Shown in pieces: positions 38,352 through 46,968 of a stretch of 64,000 nucleotides of DNA. The stretch covers positions 62,001 to 126,000 of the forward strand of contig NZ_PPPU01000022.1 of the NCBI RefSeq assembly GCF_006483455.1, read 5' to 3'. The translations under genes and the position numbers were made by a program. Under the pieces are notes generated by a model. That model made no database searches, had not been told where the DNA came from, and saw nothing but the letters and a program-made list of their open reading frames with translations. Each line of letters opens with the position of its first letter. Positions within the stretch are counted from its first letter, which is position 1. This DNA is from Methylomonas koyamae. Its GTDB lineage: Bacteria; Pseudomonadota; Gammaproteobacteria; Methylococcales; Methylomonadaceae.

Positions 38352-39122
38352 TTACGCCGCCTCGTTGAAGCCGATTTTGTTGTCGGTAGCCTTGTTAAAC
38401 ACTGCACCCAAAACGTTAGCGTCTTTTAGTAAAGATGCAGCGTTTTTCAGTTCGTCGGTTTTGGTGTGACCTTCTTCCACAACCAACAGTACGCTGTCCA
38501 CGTATGGCGAGAATCCCAACGTATCGTCATGCGACAGGATCGGCGGCATATCGAAAATGATAATCCGCGACGGATAACGGCTTTTCAATTCGTTGACTAG
38601 TCGGACCATCTTCGGCGAGCGCAACATCTCGGTGGCATTGAACAGCGGCTTGCCGGCGGGAAGTACCACCAACCGCTCCACACCGGGATTGACCAGCATC
38701 GAGCTGATTTCCTTATCGTTCAACAAATAGTCGCTGAGGCCGGAATCGGCTTTGATGCCGAATAAACGGTCTATGCTCGGATTGCGCAGATTGGCGTCGA
38801 CCAATAACGCGGTCCTATCCAACTCCATCGCCACGCTGATCGCCAGATTGACTGCGGTTAAGCTGTTGCCGGAGCCGCCGCTGGTGCTGGTGATTGCAAC
38901 CGTTTTCCATTCCATCGCATCCATTTGCTGCATGCAACGGGTCCGCAACATCCGATAAGATTCAAGCCACTTACTTGGCGAATCGGCACAAAGAACCCGA
39001 TTTTGCTTGAGCAGACTCTGGTCGGGTTTATGGATCCGGGTTTGGGTATAGGCGATGTTGACTTTGTCTTCGAAGCGGACGTTACCACTACTAGCTTCTA
39101 CAGTATTTTGGATTGAGTTCAT
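38352..39122 (-). CDS. CpsD/CapB-family protein with altered P-loop
   Basis: A 256-residue MinD-like ATPase of the bacterial tyrosine autokinase group that works with Wzz proteins in exopolysaccharide export. Walker A' is LLVDANLRNPS and Walker B is IIIFDMPPIL. The Walker A region reads TSTSGGSGNS; the position of the invariant lysine (residue 86) is Asn (codon AAC), so nucleotide hydrolysis may be lost or altered. The tyrosine-rich tail of active kinases is also absent. The start at 39122 follows an AAGGA site; it lies 19 bases downstream of the Wzz gene. Confidence 0.85.
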   Translation of the reverse strand: MNSIQNTVEASSGNVRFEDKVNIAYTQTRIHKPDQSLLKQNRVLCADSPSKWLESYRMLRTRCMQQMDAMEWKTVAITSTSGGSGNSLTAVNLAISVAMELDRTALLVDANLRNPSIDRLFGIKADSGLSDYLLNDKEISSMLVNPGVERLVVLPAGKPLFNATEMLRSPKMVRLVNELKSRYPSRIIIFDMPPILSHDDTLGFSPYVDSVLLVVEEGHTKTDELKNAASLLKDANVLGAVFNKATDNKIGFNEAA

Positions 39123-39141
39123 TCCTAATTTCCTTGGCCTG

Positions 39142-40884
39142 TTAATTGCCAATTACACGCAACAGTTTGTACCAGAATACGTCGAGCGGCATGATAATAA
39201 AATGAAATGCCGCCATGCCCAGCAAGAAGGCGGCTATCAGTCCGCCTATCAGCATTTTTCGTTCCGTAGCTCGTTTTTGAAATTCAATCTGATTTTCCAA
39301 ATAAGGGATTGCGGCCAACGGTTCGAATCCCAAAATCAATCCCACTGCTTTAGCGCTATTTAAAGTAGGGTCGAGCATTTCCGCCAAAGCCACCGAACCA
39401 AATCCGCTTGCCGTCGCCAGCACAATGCCTAGTAGTAAGATCGCTACTCGGTTGGGGCTGACCGGTTCCAGAGGTTCTTGCGGCGGGTCGATCAAAGTAA
39501 AGCGTTCGCCTTTTCTTTCGATTTCCAGCTGTTGGGAGATTTGGGCTTCCATTTCTCTGGCACTAACTTCCCGATAGCGCAGATTAGTGTTATCCAAGTC
39601 TTGTATCAAATCGGAGTATTCTTTCTCTACTAAAGGCGACTGGCGCAAGTTATTACGCAAATCTTCTATTTTGCTTTGAATCCGGCCACGCGTATAGTTC
39701 AGCGATTCTATCTCAGTATTGACCGAATCGAGTTGAGATTTGAGTGTTATGTAGGCCGGATTGTCCGGTTTTATAGACGAATTCGAATATTCGTTCGCTT
39801 TGGCATCCACTAAGCTTTTTTGCAAAGCGGTAATCTGTTTCTGTAGTTTTACGACGTCTGGGTGTTTTTCGGAGTATTGTTTTAATAAGAGCGCCAATTC
39901 AGCTTTTTTCTGAGTGAGTTCCGCATTTAAATTATTAATATCCGCATTCGAACCAATTTCTTTTTGCAGCGATTCGATTTCACGTTTTACTTTTATAACG
40001 TCCGGATGGTTCGCAGAGAAACTGGCAATTAAAGAGGGGTATTGCGACTGTAGTTCTTTTAAGCGATCTTTCATGTCGAATACCCGGTTACCAACCGCAT
40101 TGGTAGCCATTGCATTCGGATCGATTTGAGCAAGCTCACCTTCCAAATAGAAACGTCTGTCTTGCAATGACCGTTCTTGACTGTCAAGCGATAATAACTG
40201 GTTACTTAATGAGGTCAACTCCTGTTGATTGAGGGCACTGATTTGAGGTAATTGATTTAGGTTTTTTTCTTTGAAAGTGGCGAGTTTTTCTTGAATCTCC
40301 TGTATTTTTGCTTTCAAACGTTTGGATTCTTCGCTCAAAAATAGCGCGGCGTTTTCGGCAGACTCAGTGCGAGATTTAATATTTTCTTTCAGAAAAAGCG
40401 ATGTCAATTCGTTGGCTACTTTTTGGGCTAATTCGGCTGATTTGTCTTCAAACGTCAGAGTGAATGCTATGGTAGCCTGAGTTGCTCTGTTTGTTTTTTG
40501 ATCACCTACATCAGCACTGATTGTCTCTACTTTGATGAGGCTACGCATTTTTTCAAGAATAACCTCCTCGGGCTTTTTTAATCTTTCTGCAGCGTAAAGA
40601 TTATATTTTTTGATGATTTCTGTCAGATTCGGTCTTGTCATAATTCGTTGACTTATCATCTGAATTCGCTGTTCGGCGAATGTCGTTACCGTTGAGTGAA
40701 CTAAGTCTGCTGGAATTTCTTGGGCCTCAATAAGAATCGTAGCGCTAGAGCGATATTTTGCTGGCAATAATACCGCCAACAAAATGCTGGCCAAAACAAT
40801 AATAATAAAAGGGATTAAAAGGAATCGTCTGCGTCGCTTGATGACTTTTAGATAGTCTTTAATATCTATGGTTTGATTTTCCAC
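39142..40884 (-). CDS. Polysaccharide chain-length determinant (Wzz/GumC-like)
   Basis: A 580-residue inner-membrane protein of the polysaccharide co-polymerase class. A basic start is followed by membrane segment 1 (RRRRFLLIPFIIIVLASILL) at about 17-40. A long coiled-coil periplasmic region (about 60-460, many EIQEKL and LKELQ repeats) leads to a proline-rich turn (PPQEPLEPVSP) and membrane segment 2 near 475-500. A third segment is at about 545-565. It controls polymer length and partners the CpsD-like ATPase downstream and the Wza-like exporter upstream. Base composition is more AT-rich than acnB. Confidence 0.92.
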   Translation of the reverse strand: MENQTIDIKDYLKVIKRRRRFLLIPFIIIVLASILLAVLLPAKYRSSATILIEAQEIPADLVHSTVTTFAEQRIQMISQRIMTRPNLTEIIKKYNLYAAERLKKPEEVILEKMRSLIKVETISADVGDQKTNRATQATIAFTLTFEDKSAELAQKVANELTSLFLKENIKSRTESAENAALFLSEESKRLKAKIQEIQEKLATFKEKNLNQLPQISALNQQELTSLSNQLLSLDSQERSLQDRRFYLEGELAQIDPNAMATNAVGNRVFDMKDRLKELQSQYPSLIASFSANHPDVIKVKREIESLQKEIGSNADINNLNAELTQKKAELALLLKQYSEKHPDVVKLQKQITALQKSLVDAKANEYSNSSIKPDNPAYITLKSQLDSVNTEIESLNYTRGRIQSKIEDLRNNLRQSPLVEKEYSDLIQDLDNTNLRYREVSAREMEAQISQQLEIERKGERFTLIDPPQEPLEPVSPNRVAILLLGIVLATASGFGSVALAEMLDPTLNSAKAVGLILGFEPLAAIPYLENQIEFQKRATERKMLIGGLIAAFLLGMAAFHFIIMPLDVFWYKLLRVIGN

Positions 40885-40885
40885 G

Positions 40886-42160
40886 CTATTTCACCTGACG
40901 ATTAATTTGCGGTTGATAAGAAAACTGAAGTTGTACGCTATTGCCTATTGCCGACTGACTAGTGTTTTCGAACACCTGTTGTCTATAGGTATACGATAAA
41001 TCAAAACTAACTTCGTCACTCCAGCGCCACTGAATATTGGGGCTTAAAGTTGTAAAAGTTCTGTTATTGGCAACGCTACTATTATTGTTGAATGTAGATA
41101 TTGCCTCTGTAGAGATATAGCTGGCATTAATTCCGGCTAGCCACCTTTCGTCTAGGTTGTAACGCGCTCGGCCCGAAAAAGAAGTCGTAGTTTGTTGGCT
41201 ACCAGTACTTGCAGGATTGAGTTGCTGTCCTGCGCTAATAAAGAAATCCCCCCACTCAGCTTTGCGCGTCAAATTTGTAGAGAACACGTGGCCTATTGTA
41301 TCGGATGAATTTGTTGTTTGATTTATAAACAAATCACTGTTGGCGAGTTTATTATACTGACTAGCATCAGTTGTGGTGTCTCTTATGCCTGCGGAAAAAT
41401 TTAATTGTGTTTGCTCGTCAAATAAATATTGAAATCCAGCTTGGTAACTAAAGGTCGTCGATTTTTGGCTGAATCCTGTCTTTACAGGAATGATGCCGAA
41501 TATAAACCCTGGGGATTCGTTTGCTGATTCGAAAACGGAATACGCTCCCGTGAGATTGAAGTTTAACCGTTCAGAATATGAATGCATTAAGGTTCCCGAT
41601 AGCTGCTGATTGGTATAGTCGGAATACCTTAGGCTGTTCTGCAGGTTGTCTTGCCTTTCAAAGGTTACATCTGAATAGCTATAGCCTATTTGAACTGCAT
41701 TTTTCGCATTCAAGTTGTAAGTAAAGCTAGGGGTCAAAAATTTCGTAGTCCTAGGAACTTGAGTTTGCACGTCTCCGCTGCCAGCTATTTCTAGCTGGGT
41801 GTTAATAGAAGACTCTTCAGAATATCCTGCTAAGACGTCTGTTCGAAATAATTCAGATTTATATTGGTGGTTTAGATTGAGTATTTTTTCCGCGAAATCT
41901 AAATCAGAATCACCATGGTAAATTAGCTGATTCCACTTGAAATTAGTCTTTAACTCGTTGTTATCCGCAAGGTAACCAAATAGCAATCCGGGGGAAATTG
42001 TGCTTATAAAATTACTGCGTATCGGTTTCTCTTGCATGCGCAAGTTGTCTTCGTAACGTTCTTTGAATGCGAAATCCGGTTTAAAAAGCAAATCTAGTGC
42101 GTAAGGTTCCGTACTAATTAGAGCTAATGCGAATAGCTTAAAATCCGTCTTAATCTTCAT
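40886..42160 (-). CDS. Outer-membrane beta-barrel protein, PEP-CTERM/EPS locus type
   Basis: A 424-residue exported protein with a short signal sequence (ALISTEPYA). The body alternates polar and hydrophobic residues with a high share of aromatic-ended strands (e.g. FNLTGAYSVFESA, VQIGYSYSDVTFE, VSFDLSYTYRQQVFEN), and it ends in a LQFSYQ strand, as expected for a beta-barrel. Its place between a Wza-like and a Wzz-like gene fits the outer-membrane protein found in PEP-CTERM-linked exopolysaccharide loci. One base pair separates it from the Wzz gene. Confidence 0.75.
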   Translation of the reverse strand: MKIKTDFKLFALALISTEPYALDLLFKPDFAFKERYEDNLRMQEKPIRSNFISTISPGLLFGYLADNNELKTNFKWNQLIYHGDSDLDFAEKILNLNHQYKSELFRTDVLAGYSEESSINTQLEIAGSGDVQTQVPRTTKFLTPSFTYNLNAKNAVQIGYSYSDVTFERQDNLQNSLRYSDYTNQQLSGTLMHSYSERLNFNLTGAYSVFESANESPGFIFGIIPVKTGFSQKSTTFSYQAGFQYLFDEQTQLNFSAGIRDTTTDASQYNKLANSDLFINQTTNSSDTIGHVFSTNLTRKAEWGDFFISAGQQLNPASTGSQQTTTSFSGRARYNLDERWLAGINASYISTEAISTFNNNSSVANNRTFTTLSPNIQWRWSDEVSFDLSYTYRQQVFENTSQSAIGNSVQLQFSYQPQINRQVK

Positions 42161-42186
42161 AGATAGTAATGCCTATCTAGTTCCAA

Positions 42187-42837
42187 TTAGGGTACGGTTA
42201 CCGTATCCCCTGGTTCCAGAAGAATATTCTGCTCCAAATCTTCTCCGCTAATTACGTCGTCGTAATCGAACGGAAAGACTTTAACCTGGTCGCCGGTGCG
42301 GCGGATGATGCTGATTGACCCTTCCTTGGCAAATACCGTTAAACCGCCGGCCAAGCTTAGCGCTTGCAACACATCAAGGCGGCGGCCGGAAAATACCTGA
42401 CCGGGTTTGTTGACCTTGCCGATCACGAACACGGAGTTGCCTTGGTTGTTGAGCAACTTAACGCTGACCGACGGATCGGCGATGTAATCTGACAGCCGGG
42501 TGGTGAGATTATCTTTTAGCTCGGTAATGGTTTTGCCGGCCGCGCCGACCGTGCCGATCAGCGGAAAAATGATCGTACCGTCCGGGGAGATCAAAATTTG
42601 CAACTGTTGTAGGCCTTCTTCCTTCCAAACCGTGATTTCCAAAGCATCGCCGGGCGAAAGCTGATATGAGGCGAAGTTGGTTTGTTCGATGATGACGCTC
42701 GGGCTCGGCGATTGCGTAGGGGCCGGGGTTAATTGGCTGGGTTCCGCTTGCGGGGGCTGGGATATTGGATCGGGCTCGGCTAGCGTAGCGACCGGGAAAA
42801 ACAGGCAGAAAGATAAAAGTGTAATTATCTGTTTCAA
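42187..42837 (-). CDS. Polysaccharide export protein (Wza/GumB-like)
   Basis: A 216-residue exported protein with signal peptide (KQIITLLSFCLFFPVATLA), a Pro/Gln-rich spacer, then the Poly_export domain (YQLSPGDALEITVWKEEGL, ILISPDGTIIFPLIGTV) and SLBB domain (NSVFVIGKVNKPGQV, LQNILLEPGDTVTVP). These form the outer-membrane channel for secreted polysaccharide. The start is TTG at 42837 with AAAGGG eight bases upstream; an ATG upstream (42975) would add an implausible N-terminus. It is the first gene of the export operon. Confidence 0.9.
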   Translation of the reverse strand: MKQIITLLSFCLFFPVATLAEPDPISQPPQAEPSQLTPAPTQSPSPSVIIEQTNFASYQLSPGDALEITVWKEEGLQQLQILISPDGTIIFPLIGTVGAAGKTITELKDNLTTRLSDYIADPSVSVKLLNNQGNSVFVIGKVNKPGQVFSGRRLDVLQALSLAGGLTVFAKEGSISIIRRTGDQVKVFPFDYDDVISGEDLEQNILLEPGDTVTVP

Positions 42838-43056
42838 AATGTATCCCTTTATGATGTTATTGAGGTTGAAATCCGTAAGAACCGATCGGTTGTGCAGGCA
42901 GCCCAGATGGTAAGTACGGAATATAACAATAATAAGACAATCCTGACTGTTGCTAGCGGCGGTGCCGAGCAACAAGGCCTCGATTTGAATTATAACCTTT
43001 AATTGAGTCGTTTTGTGCGGTTTTGGCTGTAACAGAGCGAATAATATGGGAATTTT

Positions 43057-43419
43057 ATGAATAGTCCAATATCGGTGAGCGATTTTCTCGAAAAGTTAAA
43101 AAATAACCAAGCTATTGATTTTAAAGAAACGATGGCCGTAATTGCCGACCATTACGAATACAGGCCAACCCGATTCAGTAACGGTTTCGAGCCTTGCCTG
43201 ATAAACGAGGCTGGGCAGAACGAGGGGTCATGCCGAATTTTCGCGTTTGCCAGGATACATGGCCTGTCCGAACAACACACTTTAGCCTTATTTGGCGACT
43301 ATTACCGGAAAGACGTGCTAGGCAATCCGGGCGGCAGCGATCACCAAAATATCCGAAATTTCATGCGCGACGGCTGGGCTGGCATCGCATTCGACGGCGA
43401 GGCGTTGCAAGCCAAATAG
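43057..43419 (+). CDS. HopJ type III effector family protein
   Basis: A 120-residue protein matching the HopJ family: FLEKLKNNQAIDFKETMAVI, YRPTRFSNG, GSCRIFAFARIHGLS, ALFGDYYRKDVLGNPGGSDH and QNIRNFMRDGWAGI. Although named after a plant-pathogen effector, members occur in many free-living bacteria and no secretion system is here. The role is unknown. It is followed with a three-base gap by an FAD oxidoreductase gene. Confidence 0.9.
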   Translation: MNSPISVSDFLEKLKNNQAIDFKETMAVIADHYEYRPTRFSNGFEPCLINEAGQNEGSCRIFAFARIHGLSEQHTLALFGDYYRKDVLGNPGGSDHQNIRNFMRDGWAGIAFDGEALQAK

Positions 43420-43422
43420 TTG

Positions 43423-44478
43423 ATGGACGTCGATGTTCTGATTGTCGGGCAGGGGCTTGCCGGCAGTCTGTTGGCCTGGGAATTGTCTAGCAGAGGGCTA
43501 CGCGTCTGTGTGGTCGACGACGGCCAATGCAATGCGTCTCGGGTCGCGGCGGGTCTGATCAATCCGGTCAGCGGTAAGCGACTGGTCTTGCAATCTAACG
43601 TTGCTGAATTATTGCCGGCAGCCAAGGCCTGCTATGACCGCTTGCGGCGTGTTTTCGGCAACGAATTCTACGTCGAAAAGCCGATGTGGAAAATTTTGTC
43701 CGGCCCGACGCAAAAGCGACAAGCCGAACGCCGTCTGCAGCAAGCCGAATATGCCGAATACTTACAAGCATTGGTCCCCGGCATTCCCGAGATCTTGTCG
43801 CCATTCGGTACGCTGCACCAGCTGCAGACCGGGTATCTGACGACCGAAGCCTTGCTTGACACTTTACGGAATTGGTTGATCTCGCGCGGCGAGTATCGGC
43901 AGACTGAGTTCGATTATGCCGATATTTGTCTGGGGGCTGATTTGCGCTGGCAGAACCTCAAACCCAGGTGCATCGTATTCTGCGAGGGTCATATGGCGCG
44001 CACCAACCCCTGGTTCGGCTCTTTACCGTTTCAGCCGGCTAAAGGGGTGATTCTGAGTTGCACCAGTCAAACGCCCTTGCCGAGTCGAATCCTGAATTAT
44101 GGGCATTGGTTGCTGCCGCTGACTGCCGACACATTCAAAACCGGAGCGACCTTCGATCCGCTTAATTTGAATCTGGATCCGGAGCCTGCGTCAGAAAAGG
44201 CCTTGCTGGCAGATTTGCAGACTGTCATGCCGGATATGGCCGGAATTCGGGTGATCCGCCACCAAACAGGGATTCGGCCGGCGACGCTGGATAAGGAGCC
44301 GCTGATAGGCCGACATCCGCAGCATTCCTGCCTGCACATCTTCAACGGCTTCGGGGCCAAGGGCAGTTTATTGATCCCCTGGTACGCGCAACGTTTTGCC
44401 GATTTTCTGCAGCAGCGTGCGCCGTTGCCGTCAACTTGCGATATAAAACGATACTATGCCTCGCATTTCTCTGGTTAA
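43423..44478 (+). CDS. FAD-dependent oxidoreductase (DAO family)
   Basis: A 351-residue flavoprotein of the D-amino-acid oxidase/MnmC-C fold. The FAD-binding Rossmann motif is DVLIVGQGLAGSLLAWEL, with GLINPVSGKR behind it, and C-terminal blocks HQTGIRPATLDKEPLIGRHP and FNGFGAKGSLL close the nucleotide site. The substrate is not determined; the MnmC-like C-terminal tail suggests a methyl-aminomethyl or similar amine oxidase, but no MnmC methylase domain is fused. The start is ATG 43423. The stop overlaps the next gene by 23 bases. Confidence 0.88.
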   Translation: MDVDVLIVGQGLAGSLLAWELSSRGLRVCVVDDGQCNASRVAAGLINPVSGKRLVLQSNVAELLPAAKACYDRLRRVFGNEFYVEKPMWKILSGPTQKRQAERRLQQAEYAEYLQALVPGIPEILSPFGTLHQLQTGYLTTEALLDTLRNWLISRGEYRQTEFDYADICLGADLRWQNLKPRCIVFCEGHMARTNPWFGSLPFQPAKGVILSCTSQTPLPSRILNYGHWLLPLTADTFKTGATFDPLNLNLDPEPASEKALLADLQTVMPDMAGIRVIRHQTGIRPATLDKEPLIGRHPQHSCLHIFNGFGAKGSLLIPWYAQRFADFLQQRAPLPSTCDIKRYYASHFSG

Positions 44479-45040
44479 CGCGGCCCAGCTTGCCGTCAAA
44501 TCCTGTTTGCGGCCGGGTGGCATCGCTGTCGATGCTACAGTCGGCAACGGCTACGATACGCTGTTTTTGGCCGAAACGGTCGGTCCCACAGGCCATGTTT
44601 TTGGTTTCGACGTGCAGCGCCAAGCCCTGGTCAGTAGCTACCAAAAGTTGCTGGCTCACGACTTGCAAAGGCGGGTAACCTTGCATTTGGCCAGCCACGC
44701 CGATCTGCTTGAAGTCTTGCCCAAAAGTGTGATGGGTGGCGTGGCAGCGGTCATGTTTAACCTGGGTTATTTGCCTGGTGGAGACAAAGCCGTCATTACT
44801 CGGGCGGATTCCACTCTCAAAGCAATGGCTGCTGCGTGCCGGCTGCTCGCCAAATCCGGAATCATTACCGTTTTGGCCTATCCCGGACACGCCGGTGGCG
44901 ACGCTGAAACCGAACGGTCGGCGGAATGGATGCGCAGTCTCGACCCGAGCCAATTCGAAACGGAGCTGGTGCTGAGCCAGTTCGACAAGCCCGGAGCCCC
45001 CAGGCTTTTTATTCTGCGTAAATGGGGCGATCTGCTATGA
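44456..45040 (+). CDS. Class I SAM-dependent methyltransferase, YtqB-like
   Basis: A 194-residue methyltransferase of the rRNA-methylase (YtqB/PF06962) group. The SAM motif is [17 protein letters not shown], followed by [11 protein letters not shown] and [13 protein letters not shown] (an NLGYLPGG block typical of the group), with [12 protein letters not shown] near the end. The target is probably rRNA or tRNA. Its start overlaps the FAD gene stop. Confidence 0.86.
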   Translation: MPRISLVNAAQLAVKSCLRPGGIAVDATVGNGYDTLFLAETVGPTGHVFGFDVQRQALVSSYQKLLAHDLQRRVTLHLASHADLLEVLPKSVMGGVAAVMFNLGYLPGGDKAVITRADSTLKAMAAACRLLAKSGIITVLAYPGHAGGDAETERSAEWMRSLDPSQFETELVLSQFDKPGAPRLFILRKWGDLL

Positions 45041-45074
45041 TTGCGCTCCTTTTTTTAACCAGTCAGTCAGGACA

Positions 45075-45389
45075 ATGTCAGAGTTCAATAACGTCACTAT
45101 CGTTAAACAAGCCAACGTTTACTTCGACGGCAAAGTCAACAGCCGCACCATTCGCTTTGCCGATGGCTCCACAAAGACCCTGGGTTTCATGCAGCCCGGC
45201 GAATATACGTTCAATACCGCCGACCCCGAGTTAATGGAGATTCTGTCCGGCGAATTGGACGTGCAACTGCCCGGCAGCGATGTTTGGCAAGCGGTGAAAG
45301 GCGGCGAGTCGTTCAATGTGCCGGCCAACGCGGCATTTACCATGAAAGTCAAAACTGCCAGCGACTATTGCTGCTCGTTTTTGAAATAA
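45075..45389 (+). CDS. ppnP: Pyrimidine/purine nucleoside phosphorylase
   Basis: A 104-residue cupin-fold enzyme (DUF1255/PpnP) that cleaves nucleosides to base and ribose-1-phosphate. The sequence follows the family throughout: [56 protein letters not shown] and YCCSFL. Length and all core blocks are normal. AGGA stands four bases before the ATG. Confidence 0.95.
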   Translation: MSEFNNVTIVKQANVYFDGKVNSRTIRFADGSTKTLGFMQPGEYTFNTADPELMEILSGELDVQLPGSDVWQAVKGGESFNVPANAAFTMKVKTASDYCCSFLK

Positions 45390-45393
45390 GCCG

Positions 45394-45867
45394 ATGGAGC
45401 GGGTAGCGATTTTTGCCGATGTGCAAAATATTTATTACACGACGCGAGAGCGCTACCAAAAGCATTTCAATTACACCGCATTTTGGCGCCATGCCACTAA
45501 CGATAAACAGGTCGTGGCGGCGTTTGCTTATGCAATCGATCGTGGCGACAGCAAGCAACAAAGTTTTCAGAATATTCTGAAAACCATAGGCTTTACGGTA
45601 AAGCTGAAGCCTTATATCCAGCGTCGCGACGGCAGTACCAAGGGCGATTGGGATGTTGGCATTACCGTTGATGTGCTGGATTTTGCCCGACAGGTCGATC
45701 GGGTCGTACTGTTGTCCGGCGACGGCGATTTCGAAATCTTGCTGAATAAAGTGAGACGCGATTTCGGTGTGGCCTGCGATGTCTACGGGGTGCGTAGCCT
45801 GACCGCCCCGGCCTTGATCGCCGCTGCCGACAATTTCGTCGCGATTGCGGAAGCGCTTTTGTTGTAA
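45394..45867 (+). CDS. NYN domain protein (LabA/DUF88-like)
   Basis: A 157-residue NYN-domain protein related to PIN nucleases. Conserved acids appear in FADVQNIYY, GDWDVGITVDVLDFARQ and LLSGDGDFEILL. NYN proteins are predicted RNA-processing nucleases; LabA-type members are little understood. It starts four bases after ppnP and is likely in the same transcript. Confidence 0.88.
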   Translation: MERVAIFADVQNIYYTTRERYQKHFNYTAFWRHATNDKQVVAAFAYAIDRGDSKQQSFQNILKTIGFTVKLKPYIQRRDGSTKGDWDVGITVDVLDFARQVDRVVLLSGDGDFEILLNKVRRDFGVACDVYGVRSLTAPALIAAADNFVAIAEALLL

Positions 45868-45885
45868 ATCGCGCAGGGAGGCGGT

Positions 45886-46428
45886 TTACTTCTGTTCAGC
45901 GCCTTCTTCGACCAGTTCCTTGCCTTTTTCGGCTGAGGAGTTGGCTTCTTTGGCGTTGGTGGTGCTCCGCCGGGTCAGCGGGTCGGGTTCGTCGCCGAAC
46001 AAGCCGGTAATTTTTTCCCACATCGAGCGGTCCAGGTCGCGTTTCGGCACGTCGACGCTGGTTTCGGTGGATTCCTTGACCACTGGCAGCGAACTGGGGC
46101 GGAAGTCGCCTTGCACGCCGATCAGGTTGTCGCCTTCAAAAAATAACGAAATCCGTTTCTGCATCCGGTTCTCGCCGCCGGGCTGTTCCGAATAGAGATA
46201 ATCCCAGCGTCTCTCGTGAAAGGCATCGGTCAGCATCGGCGATCCCATGATGTACAGCACCTGACGTTTGGTCATATTCGGCCGTAGTTGGTTCACCATG
46301 CTTTGGTCGATGATATTGCCTTGTTCGATATCCAGCGTATAAACACCCGGCAGATTATTCAGAATGGTACTGCAGGCGCTGAATCCAAATCCGGCGGCAG
46401 CCACGAGCAGAATAGACGATTTTTTCAT
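45886..46428 (-). CDS. bamE: Outer-membrane assembly lipoprotein BamE
   Basis: A 180-residue lipoprotein of the BAM complex. The signal [19 protein letters not shown] has its lipid cysteine near residue 19, and the mature part has the BamE/SmpA blocks [36 protein letters not shown] and [15 protein letters not shown]. BamE supports folding of outer-membrane proteins. The C-terminal extension (about 110-180, polar and acidic) is longer than in E. coli BamE. It is divergent from fur, as in many Gammaproteobacteria. Confidence 0.92.
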   Translation of the reverse strand: MKKSSILLVAAAGFGFSACSTILNNLPGVYTLDIEQGNIIDQSMVNQLRPNMTKRQVLYIMGSPMLTDAFHERRWDYLYSEQPGGENRMQKRISLFFEGDNLIGVQGDFRPSSLPVVKESTETSVDVPKRDLDRSMWEKITGLFGDEPDPLTRRSTTNAKEANSSAEKGKELVEEGAEQK

Positions 46429-46542
46429 GAGAAATGTTGGTGGTCTTGCGACAAACGGACCGGCATTATCCCACAATTCTGTCTGCGGCTCGGTGCAAAA
46501 AACGATACAATGGCCGGATGGTTGGATATACGAGGACAGGCT

Positions 46543-46959
46543 ATGGAAACTCAGGATTTGCGTAACGCGGGCTTAAAAGTCACTCTGCCCAGAGTCAAAA
46601 TCTTGGAGATTCTGGAAAAACAACAGGACGACAGGCACCTGTCCGCAGAGAAAGTCTACAAAATTTTGTTGGCCGAAGGCGAAGAAATTGGGTTGGCGAC
46701 CGTTTACCGGGTGTTGACCCAGTTCGAGGCGGCCGGCTTGGTCAATCGCCACCACTTTGAGGGCGGCAATTCGATTTTCGAACTGAATAGCGGCGGGCAT
46801 CACGACCACGTGGTGTGCATGAAGTGCGGCAGAGTCGACGAATTCACCGACGAAGTCATCGAAAAGCGCCAAACCGAAATCGCCAACCGGCTGGGTTACA
46901 CCCTGACCGATCATAGCTTGTATCTTTACGGCTACTGCGCCGCCTGTAAAACCCCCTAA
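46543..46959 (+). CDS. fur: Ferric uptake regulator
   Basis: A 138-residue Fur protein. The winged helix is [15 protein letters not shown] to [19 protein letters not shown], with the metal site [16 protein letters not shown] and the second cysteine pair in [10 protein letters not shown]. Length and motifs are as in gammaproteobacterial Fur, repressing iron-uptake genes when loaded with Fe(II). The ATG at 46543 follows a GAGGA site. No clear Fur box was seen in its own short upstream region. Confidence 0.96.
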   Translation: METQDLRNAGLKVTLPRVKILEILEKQQDDRHLSAEKVYKILLAEGEEIGLATVYRVLTQFEAAGLVNRHHFEGGNSIFELNSGGHHDHVVCMKCGRVDEFTDEVIEKRQTEIANRLGYTLTDHSLYLYGYCAACKTP

Positions 46960-46968
46960 CTCTCCAGC

